A DNA stretch of 64,000 nucleotides from Paludibacter sp. UBA6032 (lineage in GTDB: Bacteria > Bacteroidota > Bacteroidia > Bacteroidales > Paludibacteraceae): positions 221,646-285,645 of the forward strand of contig DIZI01000008.1 of the NCBI GenBank assembly GCA_002427885.1, written 5' to 3'. Position numbers and translations under genes: made by a program. How positions within the stretch are numbered: the stretch's first letter is position 1; every line of letters starts with the position of its first letter. Of the stretch, positions 36,733 through 45,185 are shown in pieces. A model generated the notes under the pieces. That model did not search any database and had not been told where the DNA came from. It saw only the letters and a program-made list of their open reading frames with translations.

Positions 36733-37146
36733 TTAATTTAACTTACTAAGCGCCAAATTTTCTTTAGCCGTCATTTCCAGTCTCAACTCAGGTGTTTTAT
36801 CATCCTGCCCGCAAAGATGTAAAATTCCGTGAATCACGATGCGCATCAGTTCTTTTTCGAAAGTTACTCCAAATTCTGTTGCGTTACTTCTGACTGTATC
36901 GAGACTGATAAAAATGTCTCCCGATATTAAATCTTTTCCGGAATAATCAAATGTAATTATATCGGTATAATAATCGTGATCCAGATAGTGTTTATTAACT
37001 TCCAGGATGCGTTTGTCGGAACAAAAAATATAAGCAATCTCACCTGTTTTTTTGTTATATTCCGCTGCAATTTCTTTTATCCAACGGGTTATTTTTTGTT
37101 TTTGAATGTGGGGAAAGTCTACTTCTTCAGCAATGTATTGAATCAT
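36733..37146 (-). CDS. ybeY: Endoribonuclease YbeY (rRNA maturation factor)
   Basis: A 137-residue metal-dependent RNase involved in 16S rRNA maturation and ribosome quality control. The metal motif is HGILHLCGQDD; the usual form is HGxLHLxGxDH, so the first two His are kept and the third is replaced by Asp. The upstream HYYTDIITFDYSG block, equivalent to the HLxGTDVLSF region of other members, is intact. It begins the short leftward group after the spmAB gene. Confidence 0.9.
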   Translation of the reverse strand: MIQYIAEEVDFPHIQKQKITRWIKEIAAEYNKKTGEIAYIFCSDKRILEVNKHYLDHDYYTDIITFDYSGKDLISGDIFISLDTVRSNATEFGVTFEKELMRIVIHGILHLCGQDDKTPELRLEMTAKENLALSKLN

Positions 37147-37200
37147 ATTTAATGTTCTATATGTATCGGCCTTATATACAGAGCCTTGAATTTAAATTTA

Positions 37201-38433
37201 TTAATGAAAAAACAAATAACCCAACAGTATAGCCGCTGTGATACCAGCAAAATCGGCGAGTAAACCGCAAATGACCGCATACCGGGTATTTTTAATGCCT
37301 ACCGATCCAAAATAAACAGCCAGAATATAAAAAGTTGTATCGGTAGAACCCTGAATAATGCACGAAAGTCTGCCTACAAAAGAATCCGGTCCGTTTAATT
37401 TCATAGCATCCACCATCATTCCACGTGCTCCGCTTCCACTCAGAGGTTTCATAATTGCAGTAGGTAAAGCTCCGACAAACTCAGTATTAATACCGGTAAG
37501 TGCCACTAACCATGTAATTCCATCGGTGAGCATAGTCATGGCTCCCGAAGCGCGAAACATGCCGATTGCCACCAAAATTGCGATTAAATAAGGTACGATT
37601 CCAATGGCTACTTTAAACCCTTCTTTGGCTCCTTCTATAAATGAATCGTAAACATTTACTTTCCGAAATGCTGCTGTAACTACAAACGAAATAATGATGG
37701 AAAACAGAATGAAACTGGCGGCGAAACTTGAGTACAGGGCAATTTTTTCTTTTGGCAGCCCACTCAGGAAATAGATAATTCCTGCAATAAGAGAAGTCAT
37801 ACCCAACAAGGTTCCCATTATAGTTCGGTTGAACAGATTGATTTTTTGATAAATGGCTACACTTATTAATCCGGTCAAAGCTGCAAAATAAGTTGCCAAA
37901 ACAATGGGGAGGAAAACATCAGCCGGATTAGCAGCCCCCAGTTGAGCCCTGTAAACCATTACACTAATAGGAATTAAACATAGTCCGGCTGTATTTAAAA
38001 CCAGAAACATAATCATAGGATCGGAAGCAGTATCTTTTTGGGGATTAATTTCCTGTAATTCACTCATCGCTTTTAATCCCATAGGTGTTGCCGCATTGTC
38101 TAGTCCCAGTATGTTGGCAGAAATATTCATAAACATACTTCCCATGGCAGGATGATTCTTTGGAATATCAGGGAATATCTTACTGAAGAATGGAGCTACC
38201 AAACGCGAAAATGAATTCAAAACTCCACCATTTTCGCCGATTTTCATGATTCCCAACCAAAGTGAAAGTACGCCGGTAAGTCCCAACGAAATTTCAAACC
38301 CGGTTTTAGCTGAATCGAAAGTGGAATTTATTACATCAGAAAATACCTGAGGATTACCAAAAAATATTAATTGTACGACGGCTACAATGAAAGCAATCAC
38401 TAAAAATCCGATCCAAATGAAGTTTAGTACCAT
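37201..38433 (-). CDS. Fused SpmA-SpmB nucleoside-recognition (Gate domain) membrane protein
   Basis: A 410-residue multi-pass inner-membrane protein. The first half (about 1-210) matches SpmA (SLWLGIMKIGENGGVLNSF, FMNISANILGLDNAATPMGLKAM) and the second half (about 220-410) matches SpmB (FIEGAKEGFKVAIGIVPYLIAILVA, GSGARGMMVDAM, QGSTDTTFYILAVYFG). In spore formers these are two proteins; here they are fused, as in many non-sporulating bacteria. A transport role is likely but the substrate is unknown. Confidence 0.88.
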   Translation of the reverse strand: MVLNFIWIGFLVIAFIVAVVQLIFFGNPQVFSDVINSTFDSAKTGFEISLGLTGVLSLWLGIMKIGENGGVLNSFSRLVAPFFSKIFPDIPKNHPAMGSMFMNISANILGLDNAATPMGLKAMSELQEINPQKDTASDPMIMFLVLNTAGLCLIPISVMVYRAQLGAANPADVFLPIVLATYFAALTGLISVAIYQKINLFNRTIMGTLLGMTSLIAGIIYFLSGLPKEKIALYSSFAASFILFSIIISFVVTAAFRKVNVYDSFIEGAKEGFKVAIGIVPYLIAILVAIGMFRASGAMTMLTDGITWLVALTGINTEFVGALPTAIMKPLSGSGARGMMVDAMKLNGPDSFVGRLSCIIQGSTDTTFYILAVYFGSVGIKNTRYAVICGLLADFAGITAAILLGYLFFH

Positions 38434-38474
38434 GAAATCCGGGATTTAATTGATAATTTGATTTTGTTTGACCA

Positions 38475-38482
38475 CAAAAGTA
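38475..38482 (-). promoter_or_regulatory. Candidate -7 promoter element for the spmAB-like gene
   Basis: CAAAAGTA on + is TACTTTTG on -, 42 bp before the ATG at 38433. No -33 TTTG at the standard spacing. Confidence 0.5.
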
Positions 38483-38644
38483 CATTTTTTTTTGTTTCGC
38501 TCATCATTAAAATGAAATGTTATTTGTAATGAATATATTTCAAAATTTGGATTGAGCTACCTGTTCTGAAGACAATATTGAGTTAAAATATTGAAATTAA
38601 GAAGAAATTGCTGATTTGTTATAGCATAATGCTGCTAAAAGTCG

Positions 38645-38652
38645 TATATTTG
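38645..38652 (+). promoter_or_regulatory. Candidate -7 promoter element for nifA
   Basis: TATATTTG fits TAnnTTTG and lies 58 bp before the nifA ATG. A TTTG at 38615 is 26 bp upstream instead of the usual 19-21. No sigma-54-type element is seen, which fits a housekeeping-type promoter for the activator gene. Confidence 0.48.
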
Positions 38653-38710
38653 CAGACAAAAGTATGTTATATAGCATATAATATGGCAAAAAGAAATTAA
38701 AATAAAGAAT

Positions 38711-40279
38711 ATGGAATCAATTTGCAAGTATAATCGACCGGATTGTTATGGAGCAAAGGAGTTGGAATTCTTACTTGAACTTAGTTCTTTGTTGAGTAAC
38801 AAGGAAATCGATTTGGATGAGGTTATGGGTATTATGGCTGCTCATTTAAATGCTGAGCGAATTATTCTCACTATTTTGAACCGGGAGAATTCAAGCATCG
38901 TTATTGAAGGTGCTTTTGGAATAACTGAAAGTGAGAAGAAGCATGCAGTCTACCAGATTGGACAAGGAATTATCGGTCGTGTTATCGAAACGGGTATAAC
39001 CATTCAAATTCCCAGGATTGCCAAATCTGCAGAATTCCTGAATTTGACACATGCACCCACGATTATCGATGGTAAGGATGTTTCGTTTATATGTACTCCA
39101 ATAAGATATAAGGATCAGATAATAGGAACATTAAGTTTCCATAAAATTAATTCAGGCGAAACTTCCTTAGAATACGATGTACGTTTGCTGAAAATAGTAG
39201 GTTCTATGATTGGTCGTACCATGCGTCGCAGGCAAGAATATGCCGAGGAACTGGAACTACTGGAAAATGAAAATAAAAACCTCCGGGTAGAGCTCAGAAA
39301 CCGAATTATGCCGGATAGGATTAAAGGAAATTCAAGCAAAATGAATGAGGTCTTTTCCTTAATCGACAGTGTGGCGACAACAGATGCAACGGTTATGATC
39401 CGTGGTGAAAGTGGAGTAGGAAAGGAACTGGTTGCTGATGCCATTCATTACAATAGTCTAAGGAAAAACAAACCTTTTATCAAAGTGAATTGCGCGGCTT
39501 TACCTGAAAGTTTAATTGAAAGTGAGCTGTTCGGACATGAAAAAGGTTCTTTTACAGGTGCTACTGTTCAGCGTATTGGCCGTTTTGAGGCTGCAAATGG
39601 TGGCACCATTTTTCTGGACGAATTTGGAGATATTCCAGCTTCCACACAGGTGAAACTTTTGCGTGTTTTACAAGAAAGAGAAATTGAAAGGGTTGGCGGT
39701 ACAAAAACGATTAAAGTAGATGTTCGCATTCTCTGTGCAACGAACCGCAATCTGGAAGATTTAATAACAAGAGAACAATTTCGCGAGGATCTTTATTACC
39801 GCATTAATGTTTTTCCGGTTTATATACCCGCATTGCGTGAAAGAATAAATGATATACCTGTACTGGCTGATTTTTTTATTGATAAATTTAATAAACGTCA
39901 CGGAAAGAATATTAAGCGCATCACCGCTTCTGCCATCGATACGCTGATGGTTTATCACTGGCCCGGAAATATACGTGAATTGGAAAATTGTATTGAAAGA
40001 GCTTGTATTTTGAGCAATGACGAGGTTATACGTACTAACAATCTTCCTGCTTCGCTGCAAACGGCTATTACTTCGAAAACAATGCAAAGCGGGACTTTGG
40101 ATATTATTTTGGGTAAAATGGAACAACAGATTATTATGGATGCTCTTATATTAAGTAAAGGCAACAGTGCAAAAGCAGCGGAGCATCTTGGAATAACCGA
40201 ACGAATGATGGGAATCCGGATTAAAAAATATGAAATTGAACCCAAAAGATTTAAAGTCTATACCAAAGGAAAGGAATAA
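38711..40279 (+). CDS. nifA: Nif-specific sigma-54-dependent activator NifA
   Basis: A 522-residue enhancer-binding protein: N-terminal GAF domain (about 18-165), AAA+ domain with Walker A GESGVGKE (232-239), the sigma-54 contact loop GSFTGA (279-284, a variant of GAFTGA) and LREREIERVGG, then a Fis-type HTH (NSAKAAEHLGITERMMGIRI). The Cys-rich linker of oxygen-sensitive alpha-proteobacterial NifA is not seen. It faces away from the nif operons but is next to them, so it most likely drives their sigma-54-like promoters at 47968 and 53403. Confidence 0.92.
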   Translation: MESICKYNRPDCYGAKELEFLLELSSLLSNKEIDLDEVMGIMAAHLNAERIILTILNRENSSIVIEGAFGITESEKKHAVYQIGQGIIGRVIETGITIQIPRIAKSAEFLNLTHAPTIIDGKDVSFICTPIRYKDQIIGTLSFHKINSGETSLEYDVRLLKIVGSMIGRTMRRRQEYAEELELLENENKNLRVELRNRIMPDRIKGNSSKMNEVFSLIDSVATTDATVMIRGESGVGKELVADAIHYNSLRKNKPFIKVNCAALPESLIESELFGHEKGSFTGATVQRIGRFEAANGGTIFLDEFGDIPASTQVKLLRVLQEREIERVGGTKTIKVDVRILCATNRNLEDLITREQFREDLYYRINVFPVYIPALRERINDIPVLADFFIDKFNKRHGKNIKRITASAIDTLMVYHWPGNIRELENCIERACILSNDEVIRTNNLPASLQTAITSKTMQSGTLDIILGKMEQQIIMDALILSKGNSAKAAEHLGITERMMGIRIKKYEIEPKRFKVYTKGKE

Positions 40280-40314
40280 AAAAATGTATTTTGCAAACAA
40301 AAACTTTTCGAACT

Positions 40315-40782
40315 ATGAACATTTCCTTTGAATATTGTGATTTTGAAAATCCGGTTCATCTGTCTGTGTTGACCGATTTATTGTACATCTATATGATTGA
40401 TCCTATGGGTGGTGTTCAGCCGTTAAATAAACTGAAACAACTCAGATTGGTGGATGGTCTTGCCAATCACCCTACTGCGCTTGTACTTTTTATTCTTTAC
40501 AATGGTGTGTTTGCCGGGTTGGCAGTTTGCTTTGTAAATTTTTCAACATTTTATGTGAAGTCCTATTTGTATATTCATGATCTGATTGTAAACCCGGTTT
40601 ATAGGGGAAATGGATTGGGTAAAGCGCTGATGAAGAAGTTGGAAGAGATTTCTATTGAACGCGGATATTGTAAAATTACGCTGGAAGTTCGTGAAGACAA
40701 TGCTGTTGCACAAAATTTATATCGTAGTCTGGGATATGATGAGTGCCAACCAAAAATGCTTTTCTGGACAAAAAAATTATAA
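40315..40782 (+). CDS. GNAT-family N-acetyltransferase in the nifA operon
   Basis: A 155-residue GNAT enzyme with the acetyl-CoA loop VNPVYRGNGLGKALMKKL and the EVREDNAVAQNLYRSLGY strand-helix typical of the family. I use the ATG at 40315; a TTG at 40291 would extend it by eight residues. It lies 35 bp after nifA and 12 bp before a NifX-like gene, so it is probably expressed with nif genes. Substrate unknown. Confidence 0.85.
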   Translation: MNISFEYCDFENPVHLSVLTDLLYIYMIDPMGGVQPLNKLKQLRLVDGLANHPTALVLFILYNGVFAGLAVCFVNFSTFYVKSYLYIHDLIVNPVYRGNGLGKALMKKLEEISIERGYCKITLEVREDNAVAQNLYRSLGYDECQPKMLFWTKKL

Positions 40783-40794
40783 ATCTTTGGAAAT

Positions 40795-41217
40795 ATGAAA
40801 ATAGCTATTCCCGTTGTAGATCTGAATTTGCATAAAAATCGCATTGCAGGAGGACTGAATGTGATTGGACAGATTTGCATTTATGACCTTGCCAAACAAG
40901 AAGGAGTTTGGATGAAAACACTCGATCTGGCTCCTAATATGGGCGAATTGCTGCCTGCGTTTGAACGCCACGAAATTTCAACAATCATTACCCGTCAGGT
41001 TCAGCCAATGGCATTGAAAGTGCTCGTTAATAAGGGTTTTGTTGTTTATAAATCCATTGGAGATGAGTTGGAAACCAATATAGAGTTTTTATCGGAAAAC
41101 GGTCTGATTCCTTTTGATATGGAAGGAGCTATGGAGTTTGCAAATGCCTGCGGTGGTGAATGTAACGTTTGTACAACGGATTGTGATGAAGAAAAGAAAA
41201 CAGAAGATCAATTATAA
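40795..41217 (+). CDS. NifX/NafY-like nitrogenase cofactor-binding protein with a four-Cys tail
   Basis: A 140-residue protein of the dinitrogenase iron-molybdenum cofactor family (NifX, NafY, NifB C-terminus): MKIAIPVVD start, then GELLPAFERHEISTIITRQV and VLVNKGFVVYKSIGD. Such proteins carry NifB-co or FeMo-co between assembly sites. The C-terminus has four Cys spaced C-x3-C-x2-C-x3-C (119, 123, 126, 130; CGGECNVCTTDC), not a standard part of NifX, which may bind a metal or cluster. It is in the nifA operon. Confidence 0.85.
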   Translation: MKIAIPVVDLNLHKNRIAGGLNVIGQICIYDLAKQEGVWMKTLDLAPNMGELLPAFERHEISTIITRQVQPMALKVLVNKGFVVYKSIGDELETNIEFLSENGLIPFDMEGAMEFANACGGECNVCTTDCDEEKKTEDQL

Positions 41218-41225
41218 TAACCTGA

Positions 41226-41468
41226 ATGATGAGTATTCAAAATGCTATAAATTTTATTTCAAAAGTCGATTCTGATATCGATTTTCGCAAATCATGTTAT
41301 AAATATAAATTGCAGGGAGAACTTTTAGAAAATTTGAAGGTGCAGGAAATGGGATTTACAGCGGATGAAATTGAAGATGCATTTAATGTTCTCGAATTGA
41401 AATGCCAGACTTATGAGCAGGCAGGCAGAGTGAAAGAGGTAAAAGCCTGGTTTAAGTTATTTAGATAA
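41226..41468 (+). CDS. Nif11-like small protein
   Basis: An 80-residue protein resembling the Nif11 domain: MSIQNAINFISKVDSD at the start matches the MS-ENA--FL-KV--D pattern, and MGFTADEIEDAF matches the GF-FT-EEL motif. Nif11 was named for small proteins in nitrogen-fixation clusters and is also used as leader domain in peptide natural products. No modification enzymes are near, so a nif role is more likely. It starts 8 bp after the NifX-like gene; the second ATG (41229) may be the real start. Confidence 0.7.
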   Translation: MMSIQNAINFISKVDSDIDFRKSCYKYKLQGELLENLKVQEMGFTADEIEDAFNVLELKCQTYEQAGRVKEVKAWFKLFR

Positions 41469-41532
41469 AGTCATATCGATATTTTTCAATAATTTATTAA
41501 CAAGAAAAGAGTTATTCTCAAACTAAAAAAAT

Positions 41533-41567
41533 ACCGGTAGATTTAAATCCTACCGGTGTTTTTCCCT
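41533..41567. terminator. Bidirectional terminator between the nifA operon and the nifE operon
   Basis: ACCGGTAG (41533-41540) and CTACCGGT (41550-41557) form an 8-bp stem around a nine-base loop. T-rich bases follow on the right and an A-rich run precedes it on the left, so it can end both converging transcripts. Confidence 0.82.
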
Positions 41568-41648
41568 TTTCAAATTACTGATTCATTGTAATTTTTCAAT
41601 TAAATTAAAAGGCGGCAGATTGTTTCGTTTTTTGCTTTTAAAAAAGAG

Positions 41649-42095
41649 CTAATTATCAAACAGGCAATAGTCAATTTCTTCCATTCTCATTTCCACCCAA
41701 TCCCTAATTTCTTGCAATCCATTAGACATTGCCTGTAAATCTTCAGTGCTTGGTGTTCGGTATCCGAAACCTTCAAGCGAACAAATAGCTTCAAATTTAC
41801 CAACTAATATAGCTGTTTGTTTCATATTTACTGGTATTTCAGGATCCAGTTCCTTAGCCTCTTTGTAGAGTGAAATTGGCATATGATGGGTTGCATTCCA
41901 ATCGTATCTGGCTAAAAGTGCCACAAAATATTTCTCTATGCTCATGGAAGCCAGATTATAAAGCATATCATTATCAAAACGTGTATTTTTATTTACCAGA
42001 CTTTTTTGGAAAGTAATTAAATAACTGTTTGCATATTGCAGGCAATCAATGGCTTGAGTCCGCATTTCTTTATCAGGGATTATTGTAGTTGACAT
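41649..42095 (-). CDS. HEPN-like hypothetical protein overlapping nifV
   Basis: A 148-residue, mainly helical cytoplasmic protein. The stretch LASMSIEKYFVALLARYDW followed by HHMPISLYKEAKEL resembles HEPN-type helices, where a Lys-rich helix precedes an H..L-[F/Y]..[AL] motif, but the RX4-6H catalytic motif of HEPN nucleases is not evident. It starts 16 bp inside nifV and is last in the nifE operon, so it is probably coexpressed with nitrogenase. I do not know its function. Confidence 0.6.
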   Translation of the reverse strand: MSTTIIPDKEMRTQAIDCLQYANSYLITFQKSLVNKNTRFDNDMLYNLASMSIEKYFVALLARYDWNATHHMPISLYKEAKELDPEIPVNMKQTAILVGKFEAICSLEGFGYRTPSTEDLQAMSNGLQEIRDWVEMRMEEIDYCLFDN

Positions 42096-43291
42096 ATTGT
42101 TTGATTTTTATGTGAATAAATATCGGTGTAAAGAGCCAGCAATTCTTCTTTGGTAATGGCTCTTTTAAGTGCTTCTGCAGATGCTTTTACTCTTTGCAGC
42201 AAAGTATTGCAGACTTCATCGGTTGAAGGTAAGTTTGCTTTGGTTAAAAAATGCATGATAGTTGATTTACCACTATGCTTACCAATAAGAAATTCTTGTT
42301 CGGTTTTTCCGATTTTGCTAGCGGAAATAAGTTGATAAGTATCCCGGTTTTTCATCAGACAACTTGTATGAATGCCACTTTCGTGACTTAATACCAGTTT
42401 GCCAGTTATAGGTTTACTATCGTTCAACGGACGTTCTGATACTTTAGAAATATAATTGCTTATTTCTGAAAAACTTTGCGTAAATAATCCTGTTTTTATA
42501 TTTTCACTATATTCCAATGCCATTGCAACTTCCTCCATTGCTGCATTACCAGCTCGTTCACCAAGACCATTCACAGTCGTACTTAAACAATTTGCACCCG
42601 CTTTGTAAGCTGCCAGGGTATTGGCTGTAGCCATTCCCAAATCGTTATGAGCATGAATTTCAATTGGAAGTTCTTTTTCAATTTTTCGAATGGAACTAAC
42701 CAATTCAAATGTTGAAAATGGATTTAATAATCCTACAGTATCTGCAATTCTAATTCTCGAAGCACCTAAATATCTTGAAGCCGAAACAAAATCTTGTAAA
42801 AATGATAATTCGGCCCGCGATGCATCCTGAGCACCAATTGTTACATAGTTGAATAATGGAGTTGCATATTCTATCAATTCTCTAAGTTGTTGTAATATCC
42901 AGGAAGTATTTTTTTCCATTGCATCCAATAATATACTTGAAACGGGGAAAGAAATATGAACTCCGTTGGTTCCTGCTTTTGAAGCTAATCTAATGTCATT
43001 TTTGACCGCTCTGCACCATGACAATGTTTTGAAATTAAATCCTAAATCACAGATAGCCTGAATGTCGTATATTTCATTTTTCCCCATTGCAGGCGTTCCA
43101 ATTTCTAATTCAGGAATTCCAATTTTATCCAATAACGATGCAATCCGTATTTTTTCAGCTAGATAAAATACTACTCCCGGCGCTTGTTCGCCGTCGCGGA
43201 GCGTGGTGTCGATGAAGTATGGTGTACCCCTAACCCCTAAAGGGGAACTAATGTTACCATCTTCATTTTTATATTTCCGTATAGTTTCCAT
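42080..43291 (-). CDS. nifV: Homocitrate synthase NifV
   Basis: A 403-residue enzyme condensing acetyl-CoA with 2-oxoglutarate to give homocitrate, the organic ligand of FeMo-co. Motif DTTLRDGEQAPGV near residue 28, then HAHNDLGMATANTLAA with metal-binding His, and GNAAMEEVAMAL. The N-terminus contains SSPLGVRG, translated from a palindromic repeat (43226-43249) between the start codon and the first conserved strand. No start codon lies after the repeat. Located after the ferredoxin gene in the nifE operon. Confidence 0.93.
   Translation of the reverse strand: METIRKYKNEDGNISSPLGVRGTPYFIDTTLRDGEQAPGVVFYLAEKIRIASLLDKIGIPELEIGTPAMGKNEIYDIQAICDLGFNFKTLSWCRAVKNDIRLASKAGTNGVHISFPVSSILLDAMEKNTSWILQQLRELIEYATPLFNYVTIGAQDASRAELSFLQDFVSASRYLGASRIRIADTVGLLNPFSTFELVSSIRKIEKELPIEIHAHNDLGMATANTLAAYKAGANCLSTTVNGLGERAGNAAMEEVAMALEYSENIKTGLFTQSFSEISNYISKVSERPLNDSKPITGKLVLSHESGIHTSCLMKNRDTYQLISASKIGKTEQEFLIGKHSGKSTIMHFLTKANLPSTDEVCNTLLQRVKASAEALKRAITKEELLALYTDIYSHKNQTICQLQ
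43226..43249. repeat. Palindromic repeat translated inside nifV
   Basis: The element reads ACCCCTAACCCCTAAAGGGG plus AACT on +. On the - strand it is in frame in nifV and gives S-S-P-L-G-V-R-G. The same peptide comes from the copy in nifB. Confidence 0.9.
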
Positions 43292-43321
43292 ATAATTTGA
43301 TTTTTGTCAATACTAATATTT

Positions 43322-43346
43322 GTTCCCCTTTAGGGGTTAGGGGTTA
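43322..43346. repeat. Palindromic repeat in the fdx-nifV gap
   Basis: GTTCCCCTTTAGGGGTTAGG followed by GGTTA, the same element in the opposite orientation to the nifV copy 73 bp away. The two inverted copies could pair with each other in the transcript around the nifV start. Confidence 0.88.
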
Positions 43347-43350
43347 TTTC

Positions 43351-43659
43351 TTAATCTGCAATAGAATACTTTTCGCAAAGTTCGTCGTTTTCCAACGCAT
43401 CAAAGATTTCATCAATAACAGATTCTGATTCAACGCCACCATACCAGAAGTTATTGGGGTGAATGACCATAACGGGTCCCTGAGAACAAACGTTTAGACA
43501 GGCGGTGGTACTGACTGCAACGTCCAAACCGCGGTCCGAAGCTTCTTCTGAAATGTACTGAAGCAATGAGCTTACTCCTTTTTTGTTACATGCTCCTTGA
43601 GCATCTCCGGCAACACGAAATGAGTTGCATACTAAAATGTGATAATCTGGCTTTTTCAT
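43351..43659 (-). CDS. Thioredoxin-like [2Fe-2S] ferredoxin
   Basis: A 102-residue protein of the (2Fe-2S) thioredoxin-like ferredoxin family. Four Cys are in place: Cys11 and Cys24 in the first loop (VCNSFRVAGDAQGAC) and Cys54 and Cys58 in TTACLNVCSQGPVMVIHP. Ferredoxins of this type occur in nif clusters and might donate electrons or protect nitrogenase. It lies between nifB and nifV in the nifE operon. Confidence 0.88.
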   Translation of the reverse strand: MKKPDYHILVCNSFRVAGDAQGACNKKGVSSLLQYISEEASDRGLDVAVSTTACLNVCSQGPVMVIHPNNFWYGGVESESVIDEIFDALENDELCEKYSIAD

Positions 43660-43812
43660 AATGAATAATTTTTAATTAGTTTCACCTTAATCCCCACTTT
43701 TAAAGAAAAGGGACCTGTAGGTCAAATTTAAATGAATGTATAAATAAAGAATTGAATATGTTTTTGCCAAACAGGCAATTGTAAATTGTAAATGATTAAA
43801 TAGTAAATGTTA

Positions 43813-45123
43813 TTAACCGCACCCTTGCGCATTCCCTTTGCAGTTACTTCCACATCTGAAGGCATCGGGTTTAGCAATGGAACGGATAGGTTTGTCGTTG
43901 TAAATACCTTCAAGACCTTCATCGATTAATCCTGTCATTTCCACTACCTGAATGCCGCAATCCCTGAGCATTGCTTTCGGATTTTCTCCAACACCACTAA
44001 TCAGAATAGCACGACAGTCTTTCAATGTGCGGGCTAAATCAATCCATCTACTGTCACTTCCTCCACTTGGAGGTGTATCCCGCATTTCAACTAACTTAAA
44101 CCCATTAGGTGTTTGGCGAAAAACATGTAGTGAAAATGCTTCACCCAAATGTTGATTGACCAATAAACCTTCATTAGTTGCTACTGCAACATACGGACGA
44201 CCTTCAGTTTCTATCTCAGAAGTGTTTGAATATTTCTTCAATAAAACATGTGTTTCGCTTAAATCTTTTCCAAGTAAACCTGCAGCGTCAGCTCTACAAC
44301 GAGCACAATGACTCATTATTGGTAAGTATTCCGAAGCAAGTGTTCGTACTCTGAATACGGTTTTAGTGTCCGGCTCAATTAGATCTGCAAAATCGGTTTC
44401 AGCCGTTGGAAGTAAAGGAATACAGTTGATAACATCAGCTCCGAGTTCAGCACATTTTTTAGCCACTTCAGGTATGTGATCTTCGTTTATGCCAGGAATA
44501 ACGATTGAATTTATTTTTACGGTAATTCCTGCAGCTTTCAGTTTTGGAATACATGCCAATTGACGTTCCAATAAAATGGTTGCACCTTCGATACCACGAT
44601 AAACATGTTTATTGAAACGCACCCATTTGTAAACTTTTGCCGTAATTGCAGGATCAACAGCATTTATTGTTATTGTTACATGGGTAACACCAAGTTGGGC
44701 TATTTCATCAATATAGGGTTCGAGTTCCAAACCATTGGTAGAAAGACAGAATATTTTTTCGGGAAATTCTGCTTTAGATAGACGCATGGTTTCCAGAGTT
44801 TCTTCTGCATTTGCAAATGGATCACCGGGTCCTGCTATACCAATAACTGCAAGGTTTTCAATACGTCCATCTAAATCTTTGAGATATTCAACAGCCTGAA
44901 AAGGTTTAAGTATAGAAGAAGTAACACCCGGTCGACTTTCGTTCACACAATCGTATTTACGGTTGCAGTATCCACATTGAATATTACATTTAGGTGCCAC
45001 AGGTAAGTGCACACGTGCATTGGTATGTTTAGCTTCTTTATCGAAGCAGGGATGCGCTAAACCTCTAACCCCTAAAGGGGAATTTAAGCTACTTTTGTCT
45101 TCTATATTCGTTGAAATTTTCAT
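43813..45123 (-). CDS. nifB: Nitrogenase cofactor biosynthesis radical SAM protein NifB
   Basis: A 436-residue enzyme that builds NifB-co, the Fe8S9C precursor of FeMo-co. Radical SAM domain with CNIQCGYC (Cys46, Cys50, Cys53) and the following NRKYDC; GPGDPFAN and a C-terminal NifX-like domain (about 310-420, YVAVATNEGLLVNQHLGEA). It ends with CGSNCKGNAQGCG. Between the start and the conserved HPCF lies NSPLGVRG, encoded by a palindromic repeat at 45059-45084. No alternative start follows it. Confidence 0.95.
   Translation of the reverse strand: MKISTNIEDKSSLNSPLGVRGLAHPCFDKEAKHTNARVHLPVAPKCNIQCGYCNRKYDCVNESRPGVTSSILKPFQAVEYLKDLDGRIENLAVIGIAGPGDPFANAEETLETMRLSKAEFPEKIFCLSTNGLELEPYIDEIAQLGVTHVTITINAVDPAITAKVYKWVRFNKHVYRGIEGATILLERQLACIPKLKAAGITVKINSIVIPGINEDHIPEVAKKCAELGADVINCIPLLPTAETDFADLIEPDTKTVFRVRTLASEYLPIMSHCARCRADAAGLLGKDLSETHVLLKKYSNTSEIETEGRPYVAVATNEGLLVNQHLGEAFSLHVFRQTPNGFKLVEMRDTPPSGGSDSRWIDLARTLKDCRAILISGVGENPKAMLRDCGIQVVEMTGLIDEGLEGIYNDKPIRSIAKPDAFRCGSNCKGNAQGCG
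45059..45084. repeat. Palindromic repeat translated inside nifB
   Basis: AACCTCTAACCCCTAAAGGG plus GAATTT on +. On the - strand it is read in frame as N-S-P-L-G-V-R-G near the NifB N-terminus. Confidence 0.9.
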
Positions 45124-45164
45124 ACTCTATACTTTTATAATTGTTAGTACTATTTCTTCCTCCA

Positions 45165-45185
45165 CTTTAGGGGTTGGGGGTTCTC
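45165..45185. repeat. Partial palindromic repeat between nifN and nifB
   Basis: CTTTAGGGGTTGGGGGTTCT is a partial copy, with only the right part of the element, next to the nifN stop. Confidence 0.7.
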
